From Styela clava (taxonomy: Eukaryota > Chordata > Ascidiacea > Stolidobranchia > Styelidae), in assembly GCF_964204865.1 (NCBI RefSeq), contig NC_135251.1:18352001-18416000 (forward strand): DNA of 64,000 bases. The letters are read 5' to 3'. Both the position numbers and the translations under genes were made by a program. Position 1 is the first letter of the stretch. The number at the start of each line of letters is the position of its first letter. Shown here one piece after another: positions 1-10,253 of the stretch. The notes beneath the pieces were generated by a model, which searched no databases, was not told the DNA's origin, and worked only from the letters and a program-made list of their open reading frames with translations.

Positions 1-856
1 TTATAGTAGTTCAAGTAGTAGTCTAACCAAGCTGACCAAATTATGAGTCGGTAAAAATTCAGAAATTTCTATAAGACTTTTATACTTTTGTGAGATGATA
101 AATAGGGTATGCCTTTCGTGTCACTTTAAACATGGCAGGAAATATAAAAAATTGTATAAGAATTCGGGCAATTATTTCTTTTTATGTATTTTATAATAGC
201 GTTTTCTGCCCCATTTTTTCATTGGTTGGCGGACATATCCATTAACCAATCAAACCGTGCCTTATGTGACTGTTGCATGAAACATAGGCGTGTTGTGATA
301 ACCGAAAACAGCCATAAACAAGAACAAACAATGATAACAGACACGATGTTTTGTGCCGGAGGATACAATACTACCGTCAATGTCAACTCGCCTCATATTC
401 ACTGTTATGATTAAGATTCACAACTATTGGATGATATGCATAACGAAGTTTAAATATTAAAGAATTCACTATTTTTAATAAATTATGAAAGTACAGACAT
501 GTCATACTTTCAGATTGGAATGCCAATGAATATGAAAAATTACATTTGTATTTGAACAATTATTTTTTATGCATTGATTAATTTGCTTCACTTGACGGAA
601 ACAGTGCGAAAGTCTATACTTTACTAAACCGCTGGATTGATTTCAGCTTTGTTCAACTTTTTTCTACGCATATGGGTCTTGATTAGGGAGAGCTTGCGAG
701 GCTGAAAATAATAACACAGGTCCGTCAATGGTTCAAGATCATAGCAAAAACATGGGGGGTGTAGATTGTTGTGATATGCCGTTATCTTTGTATTGAAATA
801 AAATTGGCTGTGATCAAGCGTAAATAACACCAAATAATTAAAAGGGCATATCATAT

Positions 857-1560
857 GCGCATTATGCGCACAAATACATACAGTAAATATGGAAATTCAA
901 TATTCATGTTTTTAAGCAGCACAAGAAATGTATTTGTCGTTGATAAACATCAAAATGAATGGGAAGGTAATGTGCTTGAAGAAAAACGTATGAATTTTGG
1001 ATAGCGTGAATCTAATGGCAAACTCATATTTAGGAATAGGTTTCACAAAAAACGCGCAATAGGATATCTTACGAAGTTTTTCGACATCTTATGTGAACTT
1101 GCTTCGCACTTAGTCTAGAAATATACTCTAATCACAGCTTCTCTCTTTGAGGGGAGAAAGGGTTCTTCAGGAGCAATAAATTATCAGTTTCGGAAAGGAA
1201 AAATTACGATGAATTACCTAAACCATTTTTTTGACCATGACTTGGTAGATTAAAATCACGCCATTTTGACTAATTATTATAAAGTGAACATGGGGAATGT
1301 TTGTTTGGTTACATTGCGATACCCTGATAATAATTGGTGCATAGAAATTTGATGGTCTTTATTTTGGTGACACTACATGTTTCCACTCACATTATCTGTT
1401 GATCACTATACCGATACAAGAGAAGAATTTTGTATGGGTATATCGTTTGAAAATGAAACGCCTTATGTTCTAACTACTAATTAAATTAGTTAGATATTCG
1501 TCTGACTCCAAAACAGAAAGATTAATAGGTTACGTGTTCAGCTGAGATGTCTGTTAATTT
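857..1560. repeat. Ancient repeat block A upstream of IL-17 gene 1
   Basis: Shares phrases with blocks at 3169-4233 and 4776-5870: a run beginning near 860 (ACAAATACATACAGTAAAT), then TTGTCGTTGATAAACATCAAA, then the ATACCGATACAAGAGAAGAA segment. A copy lies at about 11578-12300 in unit 2. No coding potential is seen. The stretch 1-857 holds only noncoding unit sequence. Confidence 0.6.
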
Positions 1561-1889
1561 GATATAACAGCAAAAAGATCCAAATATTTACCTGTATAGA
1601 TTTTATTTCCTTGATAAATATATTACAATAACTTAAATCAAATAAACCTATTTACAATTCTAAGTTATTATTATTGACGGTTGATTAATAGAGATTATCA
1701 GATTAATTGTACTTGAGATCTCTTTGTTTGTTTGAGATCGCATTTTAAAGTATATCACAATTCAAACAGGCTTTTCTCGATGATTCTAGAGAAATCCATG
1801 TAAAACAGGGGTGATTCATCATATCATATGAGAATTATTCACTCTGCATACAGCTATGTGTCGAAATTTCATATTAGAATGTTCTAGAA

Positions 1890-2460
1890 CATGGGTGGGC
1901 AACCTTTTTCGGCTCGCGTGCCAAAATCGGCTAAACTTAACGACAAAATTCTCCCGCGTGCCGACCAATATTAAAAACTATGCTTTGCTACTGTCAAAGC
2001 AAAAAACTTTTTGAACATGTACAGACAGATCCACTTTTTGGTAAAATATCAGTCCGTAAAGATATTTGATTACTTTTCTAATGCTGCTGCATTACCACTG
2101 ATAGAGATTTTACATTGAATTTATATTTGGTAACTGTCAAAGAAAGAAATACACCAACTACTGGTTTCATCTTTAGGGATACTCCTGTTACGAGACTTAA
2201 TAAGGTTCATAACTGAGAACAGAGATTCACAAGCATATGTAAATAAAAACATACATGAGTAATGCAGTTGCAGACACGAAAAATTTTCGGCGATGGCTTT
2301 CCAATAGCGCAATAGTTGTTTTCTGCACTTCTCTCTTGTATCCCTTTCCATGATCGTTTATAATTTTTCCGAAATCAATTTATAACAGTAAGGTAGCAAG
2401 TAACTCTAACCAACATGAGCTATACTTCATAAATCAGGCAGAAAGAAGAAAAAGGGCGGC
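1890..2460 (-). mobile_element. hAT-type fragment with decayed transposase end
   Basis: Begins with a degenerate hAT terminus (CATGGGTGGGCAACC) at 1890. On the minus strand, about 2351-2121, there is a decayed hAT C-terminal dimerisation motif (TYACESLFSVMNLIKSRNRS). The copy in unit 2 (12630-13040 and 18009-18174) is split by the retroelement. The opposite terminus is not visible, so this looks like a truncated, inactive copy. Confidence 0.6.
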
Positions 2461-2470
2461 ACAGACGACA

Positions 2471-2908
2471 TACCGTATTTCCCGGCGAATAAGTCTACCC
2501 TGTAAATAAGACGAGGCCGGTTTTTAAGCCTGAAAACATGGGTTTTTGCATATAACCTACAATAAGTCGGGGTAGTAAAATCGCATCAACATCGGAATCT
2601 CAAACTACCATGCAATGCCTTTTGAGCGGTCGCCGCGTTTGCGCATTGGTTAATATAGCCTATAATGACGTTTTTTGCAAGGTAATATTCAATCCATAAT
2701 AACTACGGGAATTCGAACTGTCTTTAAATTTTAATCTAATTGTGTTCAACTCGTGATTGCGTCCACCATAAAAGAACATTAGCTAAATCATAATAAGGCG
2801 ACACCAAAAAAATGAAAATTACCAGACTCGCCTAATAAGACGATCCCCTCAAAATCAGGCCAAAAATTTGGGTCTAGAAAAGCGACTTTTTCGCCGGGAA
2901 ATACGGTA
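2471..2908. mobile_element. 438-bp MITE with 17-bp terminal inverted repeats and TA target
   Basis: The left end TACCGTATTTCCCGGCGAA (2471-2489) is the exact reverse complement of the right end at 2890-2908. The outer TA on each side fits a TA target duplication as in Tc1/mariner-like or related MITEs. There is no transposase. The unit 2 copy (18184-18615) has lost its right terminus. Confidence 0.8.
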
Positions 2909-3168
2909 TATTACGTGAAAATTTAGCCAAATAAATGCTGCGCTCTTCCTGACAAGTTTCTCCGGACCTCTCTCTTTTGTTGCGTCATAATTTATTCCTT
3001 TGTAGCTATATGTCATGGAAGGACGGGAAGATTTGAAATAAATAACGGTTTGTCAACGAATCACAAGGAATAAAGAAACACTGAGTTTCATCAGATAATT
3101 CAGATTCTTGAAATTATTTATCTGAAGGTGAAGGATCTTGTTTTCAAGGCCTCGCTCGCGTGCCGAAT

Positions 3169-4233
3169 AAATAGTATCCGTACGTTATACGCATACGGAT
3201 TCACCATTGCAAAAAAATTTGAAAATTCCACTGGATGGAATATTACTAAATAATTAAATGGGCCTCTGCGCATTATTTCCACAAATACATACAGTAAATA
3301 TGAAAATTCCGCTACATCCACATTGACAGATCAAATAATCATGTTTTTCCAGCAGCACAAGAAATGCATTTGTCGTTGATTAACATCAAAATGAATGGGA
3401 AGGTAATGTGTTTGAAGACAAACGTATGATTTTCAGATAAATCCAATTTTAAACTCAGATTTAGGGATATGTTTCACAGCAAACGCGCGATAGGATATAC
3501 TACGAAATGTTCCGATATTTTGTATGAACTAAGCACAGCACTAAATTATCAGCTTCGACAAAAAAAATGACAATGAATTAGCTAACCCAATTTTTTGACA
3601 TAGACACGTACCTACAGGGGACAAAGGTCTCTTTGGAAGCAAGAAATTATCAGCTTCGAAAATAGAAAATTACGATAAATACCTAACCCAATTTACTGAT
3701 AATAACACAGCAGCTTATATTCACGTCATAAATCATTTTGACTAAATATTTTCATCAATTTAGTATCTCGGACGTTTTGGGATAAATTGGACATAGGAAA
3801 TGATTGCTTGGGTGCATAGCGATACTCTGATAATAATAGGTGCATAGAAATTTGATCGTCTTTTTTTTTTGGTGACACTACGCATTTCCACTCACAACAT
3901 CTGTTGATCATTATACCGATACAAGAGAAGAATTTTGTACGCGTATATATCGTTTGCATTAACATTGAATATTTCGCTTTTAGTTGAATATTTGTGTGTG
4001 TAGGTCAGAGTGATCTTCATATCACTGACATGTATGTCATTACAATAAACAAAATGTAAATTAGATGCTTCAGTAAAATTATGGCTGTGTTGTCGTCCGG
4101 GACCGTATTCCTTTATGGATAAATGATTTCATTTTCATCAATTAGCTATGATATGAAGACGTGGAAAGTCCAGTCTTAAGTAATAATCCTGCAATAATTA
4201 TGTACACAAGATCATAATGCCAAGAGAATTCCG
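3169..4233. repeat. Repeat block B upstream of IL-17 gene 1
   Basis: About 1.06 kb, closely related in order and sequence to block C at 4776-5870: same start (AGTATCCGTACGTTATACGC) and same end (GAGAGAATTCC-type motif). Copies in unit 2 are at 18663-19733 and 20273-21362. It lies between the hAT/MITE cluster and the IL-17 promoter region. The interval 4234-4775 is non-repeated within the unit and shows no gene. Confidence 0.75.
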
Positions 4234-4775
4234 AGTTCATTTAACACAAACTTTTATTTTATTTTTTTATTTCGTCATGCCGAGTTCAGATTTATACAGA
4301 TGAGCATGTTTCAACTATTACAAGAAAGGGCCATAACATGCACATAAATATTGGGTATAACATTGTTGAGTGTGTTTTCAATGGAGGCAAATTATGGGCA
4401 CCTGAACAACAATAGGGAGGGACAGTTAAGCAGCAAATTATTGAATTGAATATCCCGCAGTGTTTGTGACGAATAAATATTAGTAAACTAAACATTCTTC
4501 AAGTACTCCGCAAACAGCACAGATGAAGTTTTCTGATTGGGTGAACGCCACGATGACCTTCAACTGTTGACTATGAATAATTTCACTTTTAAAATAAATG
4601 GCTAATAACTATTCAGTCAGTAATCGTATATAACGCTCAAATTAAACAAATGAATGGATAGGCTACCCCTCTTGTATATTCATTCCTAGACTCTCCAACG
4701 TTCCAAATCGTTAATCAAATGAGAAACGTTGAAAATACATGAATGATACATAATATAGTAATCTTTATATGTACA

Positions 4776-5870
4776 ATAGTATCTGTACGTTATACGCATA
4801 CGGATTCATCATTACAAAGAAATATGAAAATTCCACTGGATGGAATAACCCCAAGTAAATAAATGGGCCTCTGCGCATAATTGCACAAATACATACAGTA
4901 AATGTAAAAATTCTGCTACATCCACATTGACAGATCAAATAATCATGTTTTTCCAGTAGCACAAAAAATGTATTTGTCGTTGATAAACATCAAAAAGAAT
5001 GGGAAGGTAATGTGCTTGAAAAAAAAACGTATGATTTCCAGATAAAACTAATTGTAAACTCAGATTTAGGGATAGGTTTCACAGCAAACGCGCGATAGGA
5101 TATACTACGAAATGTTCCGATATTTTATACGAACTTGCTTCTACACCAAGCCTATTGAAATATACTCTAACCACAGTTTCTTTAAAGCACAGTACTAAAT
5201 TATCAGCTTCGAAAAAGAAAAATTACAATGAATTACCTAATCCAATTTTTTGACAGAGACACGTACCTACAGGGGACAAAGGTCTCTTTGGAAATACGAA
5301 ATTATCAGCTTCGAAAATGGAAAATTACAATAAATACCTAACCCAATTTACTGACAATAACATGGCAGCTTATATTCACGTCATAAATCATTTTGACCAA
5401 ATATTTTCATCAATTTAGTATCTCGGACGTTTTGGGATAAATTGAACATTGGGAATGATTGCTTGGGTGCATAGCGATACTCTGATAATAATAGGTGCAT
5501 AGAAATTTGATCGTCTTTATTTGGGTGAAACTACGCATTTCCACTCACAACATCTGTTCATCATTATACCGATACAAGAGAAGAATTTTGTACGCGTATA
5601 TCATTTGCATTAACATTAAATATTTCGCTTCTAGTTGAATATTAGTTTGTGTAGGTCAGAGCTATCTTCATATCATTTACATGTATGTCACTACAATTAA
5701 CAAGATATAAATTAGATTCTCCAGTAAAATATAGGCTTTATGAGCGTCCGGAACCGTATTGTTTCACTTTCATTAATTACCTATGATATGAAGCCATGGA
5801 AAGTCCAGTCTTGCGTATTGATTCTGCAAAAAGGATGTACCAAAGATCACAATGCCGAGAGAATTCCAGA
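4776..5870. repeat. Repeat block C upstream of IL-17 gene 1
   Basis: Diverged direct repeat of block B (see 3169-4233). It carries the same landmarks: the GCATACGGATTCA motif near its start, TTGTCGTTGATAAACATCAAA, a GACAAAGGTCTCTTTGGAA segment and ATACCGATACAAGAGAAGAA. No coding exon is recognised. It ends about 370 bp before the IL-17 TATA box. Confidence 0.75.
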
Positions 5871-6235
5871 TTTATTCATGTTTCCAAACACGTACGTCTT
5901 GCTAGCTCTTATTAACCAGCATCCAAAACCAAGAAAAACATTGTTCTCAAATACATACGATTTCTGATTTTAGACCAATATAGTAACAATCTTGTTTCGG
6001 ACCAGGAGTGAATTAATTTCTATATATGTATATGTCTTTTTTCTACTGTGTTGACAATACTAATTCATTGTTTCATTGTACGAAACCATTCGTTGTATAA
6101 AACAATCCGTCATCAGTCTTGCATAAACGATATCTTTCTATATTTATGTAAAGTAATTCCGAAAACTCAGCGATATCAACTCACTGAATATAAAATTTCT
6201 ATTTTCTCAATTTGACGAAAATCGTTTCTCGAAGG

Positions 6236-6243
6236 TATAAATA
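6236..6243 (+). promoter_or_regulatory. TATA box of IL-17 gene 1
   Basis: TATAAATA sits 107 bp before the chosen start codon at 6343, with no intervening intron needed. A short 5' leader would start about 30 bp downstream. The unit 2 gene has TATAAATT at the same relative position, a one-base difference inside the box. Confidence 0.6.
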
Positions 6244-6342
6244 GAATGCAAAAAATGTGTCTGAATTCAAACATCACACTATCAAGAAGAAGTAGTACTC
6301 AATTTGAGGAAATTTCTCAACGTCGATACGCACTATACAAAA

Positions 6343-8452
6343 ATGAAGGTGAAGTAAATTTTTAAGATTTATTCATCTATTCTAGATTATTTGAATATAT
6401 GCACTGTTCCACTATTGTTAATGGTGGATAATTAACGGACGAAAATTTAAAATACAATTTTTTTTTACTTTCAGGCACATCAAGTCAGCGGTGTAATTAT
6501 ACTTGTATTCCTTGCAAATTGTCAAAGATGTTTTTCACGTCGAATTTATGATGCAGAAGCTCAATTTCTATCCAGGTAAGAAAACAAATTAAAATGAGCC
6601 AACTTCGAAAAAATATTGATATGTAATGTATAAATATTTCCTCAATTTTCCAGCGAACATCTAGATGAATCAGCTGATTTCCCAAGCTACAGAGAAATAA
6701 GAAGACAGTCGGTATGTTACAAAATAGATTTTCATAAATGTAATTTGTTGTAGCGATTGTTAAAGTGGTTTTCAAGCTCTATATCAGTGGTTCTCAACCG
6801 GGGGTTCGCGAAGCATTTCCAGGGGGTCCGCGATTAAATTTAGATTTTATGAAATTATTTGCATTTTAATATCGTTTTTATTTGTAATACGCTCGAACAT
6901 TTGCTGCCTATGACAATGTGACAATAGCCTACAAAAACCTCCCGTAGACCTATTGTGACAAATACGAGTTATGACATCACAATGATAAATACGAGAACGC
7001 AGCTACAGTGATTTCAAGGGTATGTAGTCATTGGTCACATTCTCATTTGAAGCGAAGTAGCTAGTTGTTCTACAGCCAACAAAGGAGATCGTGTTGCTTT
7101 CCAAAATTTAACCAGCATGGCTAAATCGAGAAAGTACTCGGAAAGTTATCTTGAAATGGGGTTTACCTCAGTGTCAGAGGGTGGCAAGGAAAAACCGCAA
7201 TGCGTTTTATGCTATGCTGTCCTCAGCAACTTTCTCACAAATCCCTTTCTCAGTTTTGGAGCGCCATTTTGCCGTCGGACCCAAAAGTATCGATGGAAGC
7301 ATTACGTGTTATTGTCCCATTTGCCTCCACTTACCTTTGTAAAAGTGGATTTTCTGCTGTCGTCCATATCAAATGCAAGGCTCGTAACCAACTAAACGTC
7401 GAAGACGATATGCGTCTATCGTTATCGAAAACACGACCACGTATTTCAAGACTTGCTTCTGATATGCAACAGCAGAAATCCCATTAAGTGTTTTCGATTT
7501 TACAAAATAAATGAAAATGTCCACTAGTTTGGTGTTATTATTGACTTGGTTAAATCTGTATGGAACATTAGGTTGCTGTTCAAGCTATAAACTAAGTTTC
7601 AAATAAAAAACATTTGAGAGCACCAGAAGGGTCCGCAAAGACAAAAAGGTTGAGAACCACTGCTCTATATTAACAAATTTTCTCCAAGAATACTAATTGA
7701 CTGCGTAAAACAACCAAGCACTATAGCACGTCAATTGAAGTTAAGGATGCTTAGATAAAAAACATACAGCCCCGGTGCACACAACTACCTACCGTATGTC
7801 ATGTTGTAAGCGGCGCAACGCTTTTCTCTGTGGTCTATGTGGCACCTGTATGTCATATGTAGCATTCCCACTGTTGTTGATTATGCAAAATTAAACCGCT
7901 TTTGAATTATAGGCTGATTGTCCATCAATCATTGACTCGCCAAGACATTGTCCATACGTCAGAGGATACTCTGGAACGAATGATCAAGAAAATCTATCAG
8001 GAAGTAGCATTACTCCTTGGACAACAAGGTAAGTTGATCAGGTTCGATTGATCGTTTTACAAACATAAAATTTGCATTGACTGTTGTTTTAACATTACAA
8101 CGCGGGGTTGCATTATGTTACTTTATTTTGTAGTGGAAATGTAGGACAATTTTGAGAAAATATTTGAACCTTCAATTTTTCATTTTATAAAAGCATTATG
8201 TTTTGATTTGTTTACAGAATTGACATTGATCCTTTACGCTCACCCCAGGCTTTTCCAGTAGTTTGTTGTGCATGCACCCACTGCGTTGACATATCTGGTT
8301 CTGAGCCTAAAATCCTGCGAGAACATTACAGTGAGAAAGTCTACGTAAAAAAGGAAGTGAGAAGAGCAGAGGATGGATTTCGACCTCGTTATATCAAAGT
8401 AGCTGTTGGATGCACCTGTGTTCACAAACCCTTTGGTGGACATCGAATGTAA
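6343..8452 (+). CDS. IL-17 family cytokine, copy 1 (5 exons, 171 aa)
   Basis: Secreted cystine-knot cytokine of the IL-17 family, expected to signal through IL-17 receptors. Exons with consistent GT-AG sites and phases are 6343-6348, 6475-6575, 6654-6711, 7913-8028 and 8218-8452, totalling 516 nt. The first coding exon holds only ATG-AAG. Residues 1 to about 22 form a signal peptide with hydrophobic core VIILVFLA. The mature part has the family pattern: a CP motif in exon 4, then SSITPW, DIDPLRSPQAFP, a CCACTHC cysteine cluster, and the near-terminal hallmark VAVGCTCV. Intron 3 carries a hAT element (6785-7662). A TATA box lies 107 bp upstream and a possible AATAAA at 9070. The reading frame shows no damage. 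Which IL-17 subfamily it belongs to cannot be settled by eye. Confidence 0.9.
6785..7662 (+). mobile_element. Internally deleted hAT (ZBED-type) element in IL-17 intron 3
   Basis: Terminal inverted repeats CAGTGGTTCTCAACC (6785) and GGTTGAGAACCACTG (ending 7662) are flanked by the perfect 8-bp target duplication CTCTATAT (6777-6784, 7663-7670), diagnostic of hAT. Inside, 7117-7237 encodes the start of a BED-zinc-finger-like transposase (MAKSRKYSESYLEMGF, then KEKPQCVLC). From about 7290 to 7487 a different frame encodes the C-terminal dimerisation region (PFASTYLCKSGFSA, then a QQQKSH-type end). The catalytic middle is deleted, so the element is non-autonomous. It predates the unit duplication, since both copies have it. 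Confidence 0.92.
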
Positions 8453-8765
8453 CCTGGGACATGAAGTTTAATTTGTCGTTTACTTTTAAAATATGTTTTA
8501 AAATGTTTTGAGAATTTCATCAAATGCTTTAAATACTTTTAGGAAATGTTTTATGTACTACAGCCAACAAAGTAAAGTTTGTCTCGTGTGGCGGTTGAAT
8601 TTTATGAAGCGTGTAAACATTTCATATATTCCACAAAAAAGAATCAATTTCAAGAAAAAGTCTACAATGAATTTATTCAGACAAAGTTATTTATATGTTT
8701 GTTTTTCATATAAAAATCATGTGATTTTTGTTCTACTTTATTGCGAATAGTATTATCATTTAGTT

Positions 8766-8813
8766 CAGTGGTTTTCAGCCTTAGGCTCGCTGAACCCCGG
8801 TTGAAAGCCACTG
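8766..8813. mobile_element. 48-bp hAT MITE remnant
   Basis: Termini CAGTGGTTTTCA and TGAAAGCCACTG, flanked by ATTTAGTT and ATTTAGTG (8-bp duplication with one mismatch). The same insertion in unit 2 is 82 bp (24915-24996), so this copy has lost internal sequence. Confidence 0.75.
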
Positions 8814-9069
8814 ATTTAGTGTGTATTTAAGCTATTTATTGACTATTTTACCAAACAAGTGTTATAATATATAATGTAAGTGTGTTAAAGTATGTTTATC
8901 TCAGAGTTTTTGAAAATGTCGCAATATTCTGTCTTATACTGGTCTTACTAAGTCGAATCAACAAAATATGTTTTATAACGATTAATTAATATAAAGGAAA
9001 CAATTAGAAAGTGTCAAAATGTACCCATTGTTTGGCTTTTTGCGATATTTCAAAATAAAATTGAAGGCA

Positions 9070-9075
9070 AATAAA
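9070..9075 (+). terminator. Candidate polyadenylation signal for IL-17 gene 1
   Basis: AATAAA within a segment conserved between the units, about 620 bp after the IL-17 stop. Earlier cryptic signals are possible, so the 3' end is uncertain. Confidence 0.3.
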
Positions 9076-9370
9076 GAAGAAACTTTTATTTCCTCATCAG
9101 TTTGGACTATTTATTATATTTGGATGTTCGATTTATAATGGTTCTTATGGATATCACAACAGTTTACAAAACAGTTTACAGCTCACAAAAGAAACAAGAC
9201 GTTTATGTTTGTCAAATAATATAGAAAAGAATATTTTGTATCGTATTAGCAATCTTTCATCCGTATGAATGGAATGTAATAAAATTATGTGAAATGTAAA
9301 TACTTAATAAACTCCGATTAGTAGTGATTGCGATCATATTTGTTTTTACTCGTGTTTTAGCAGAACATGG

Positions 9371-9984
9371 TGTCACTTTTGGGACCCATAAATGATAAGT
9401 CGCTCTGCCAGACTCATTTTATTAAAAATATTCAAAACGGTTGACTAAAATACAAAAGGAAGTAATTAGCACCAAATAAACCAAAGACAATTGATACAGA
9501 ATTAAAGAATATAAAACTACTACTTACACAAAACAACTCCATGTAACAGCATAGTCCCAAAACGACAGATATACAACCAAGATAAAACACTATAAATACA
9601 ATACAATACGAGCTGCAGACATGCAAATATAATGTTATATCGAACGATTTGAAATACAGTATGAAAAGACGCTATAAACGGAGACTACTAAATGAATTCA
9701 AACCACAATGTTATAAAAGCGATGTAATCTTAAACTGTCATAACAAGAATTAAAATCCTAAACTGCTAACACCAGAAATGCAATCATGAACATCTTGCTG
9801 AGCCTGAGGGACGATAATAAAATGAATACGTAAAACGATGACACGTGAAAGAGAAAAACGCAACACGCCGGATGCAAGAAAATAAACACAGTGAGGATGA
9901 CGTCGACAAGATGGCGATAATCATCATGATGACGATATACAATTGAAGGAACCCAAAAAACTTCAGACCAGAGGTCTGCCGACA
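9371..9984 (-). mobile_element. Solo LTR (614 bp)
   Basis: Begins TGTC and ends GACA, giving TG...CA termini, and is flanked by the 5-bp duplication CATGG (9366-9370 and 9985-9989). Unit 2 has a single CATGG at 25678-25682 with the flanks joined, so the empty site is preserved. A reverse-strand AATAAA near the 9371 end suggests minus orientation. There is no internal coding region, as expected for LTR-LTR recombination. Confidence 0.85.
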
Positions 9985-10087
9985 CATGGAACCGAGGCAT
10001 CGCGATTTAAAATGGAATAACCGCGTTTCCGTCAGGTTTTACCTATGATTATACCGACTATGTTGAATATGAATATATACCTATAAT

Positions 10088-10253
10088 CAACGTTCCCTCT
10101 AAGCTGGCCGGGAATCCCCTCGCAGTACTTTTGTTCTGCCGCGCACTGCATAAATATTGACAACAAAACAAGCTAAATTATTCGCGCAAACCTTTTTTTG
10201 GAGCTCACATGGCCTTCTATTCCGCGCAACTACGCAAGCTCGAGGGAACGTTG
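10088..10253. mobile_element. 166-bp hAT MITE
   Basis: Inverted termini CAACGTTCCCTC and GAGGGAACGTTG, with perfect 8-bp target duplication CCTATAAT at 10080-10087 and 10254-10261. The corresponding place in unit 2 (25762-25769) has a single CCTATAAT and no element. It therefore inserted after the units split. Confidence 0.9.

Noticed and set aside
5740-5967. 75-codon frame upstream of IL-17 gene 1
   Set aside because: The unit 2 copy (about 21231 on) carries substitutions there and block B has a different frame, so it is not a conserved protein.
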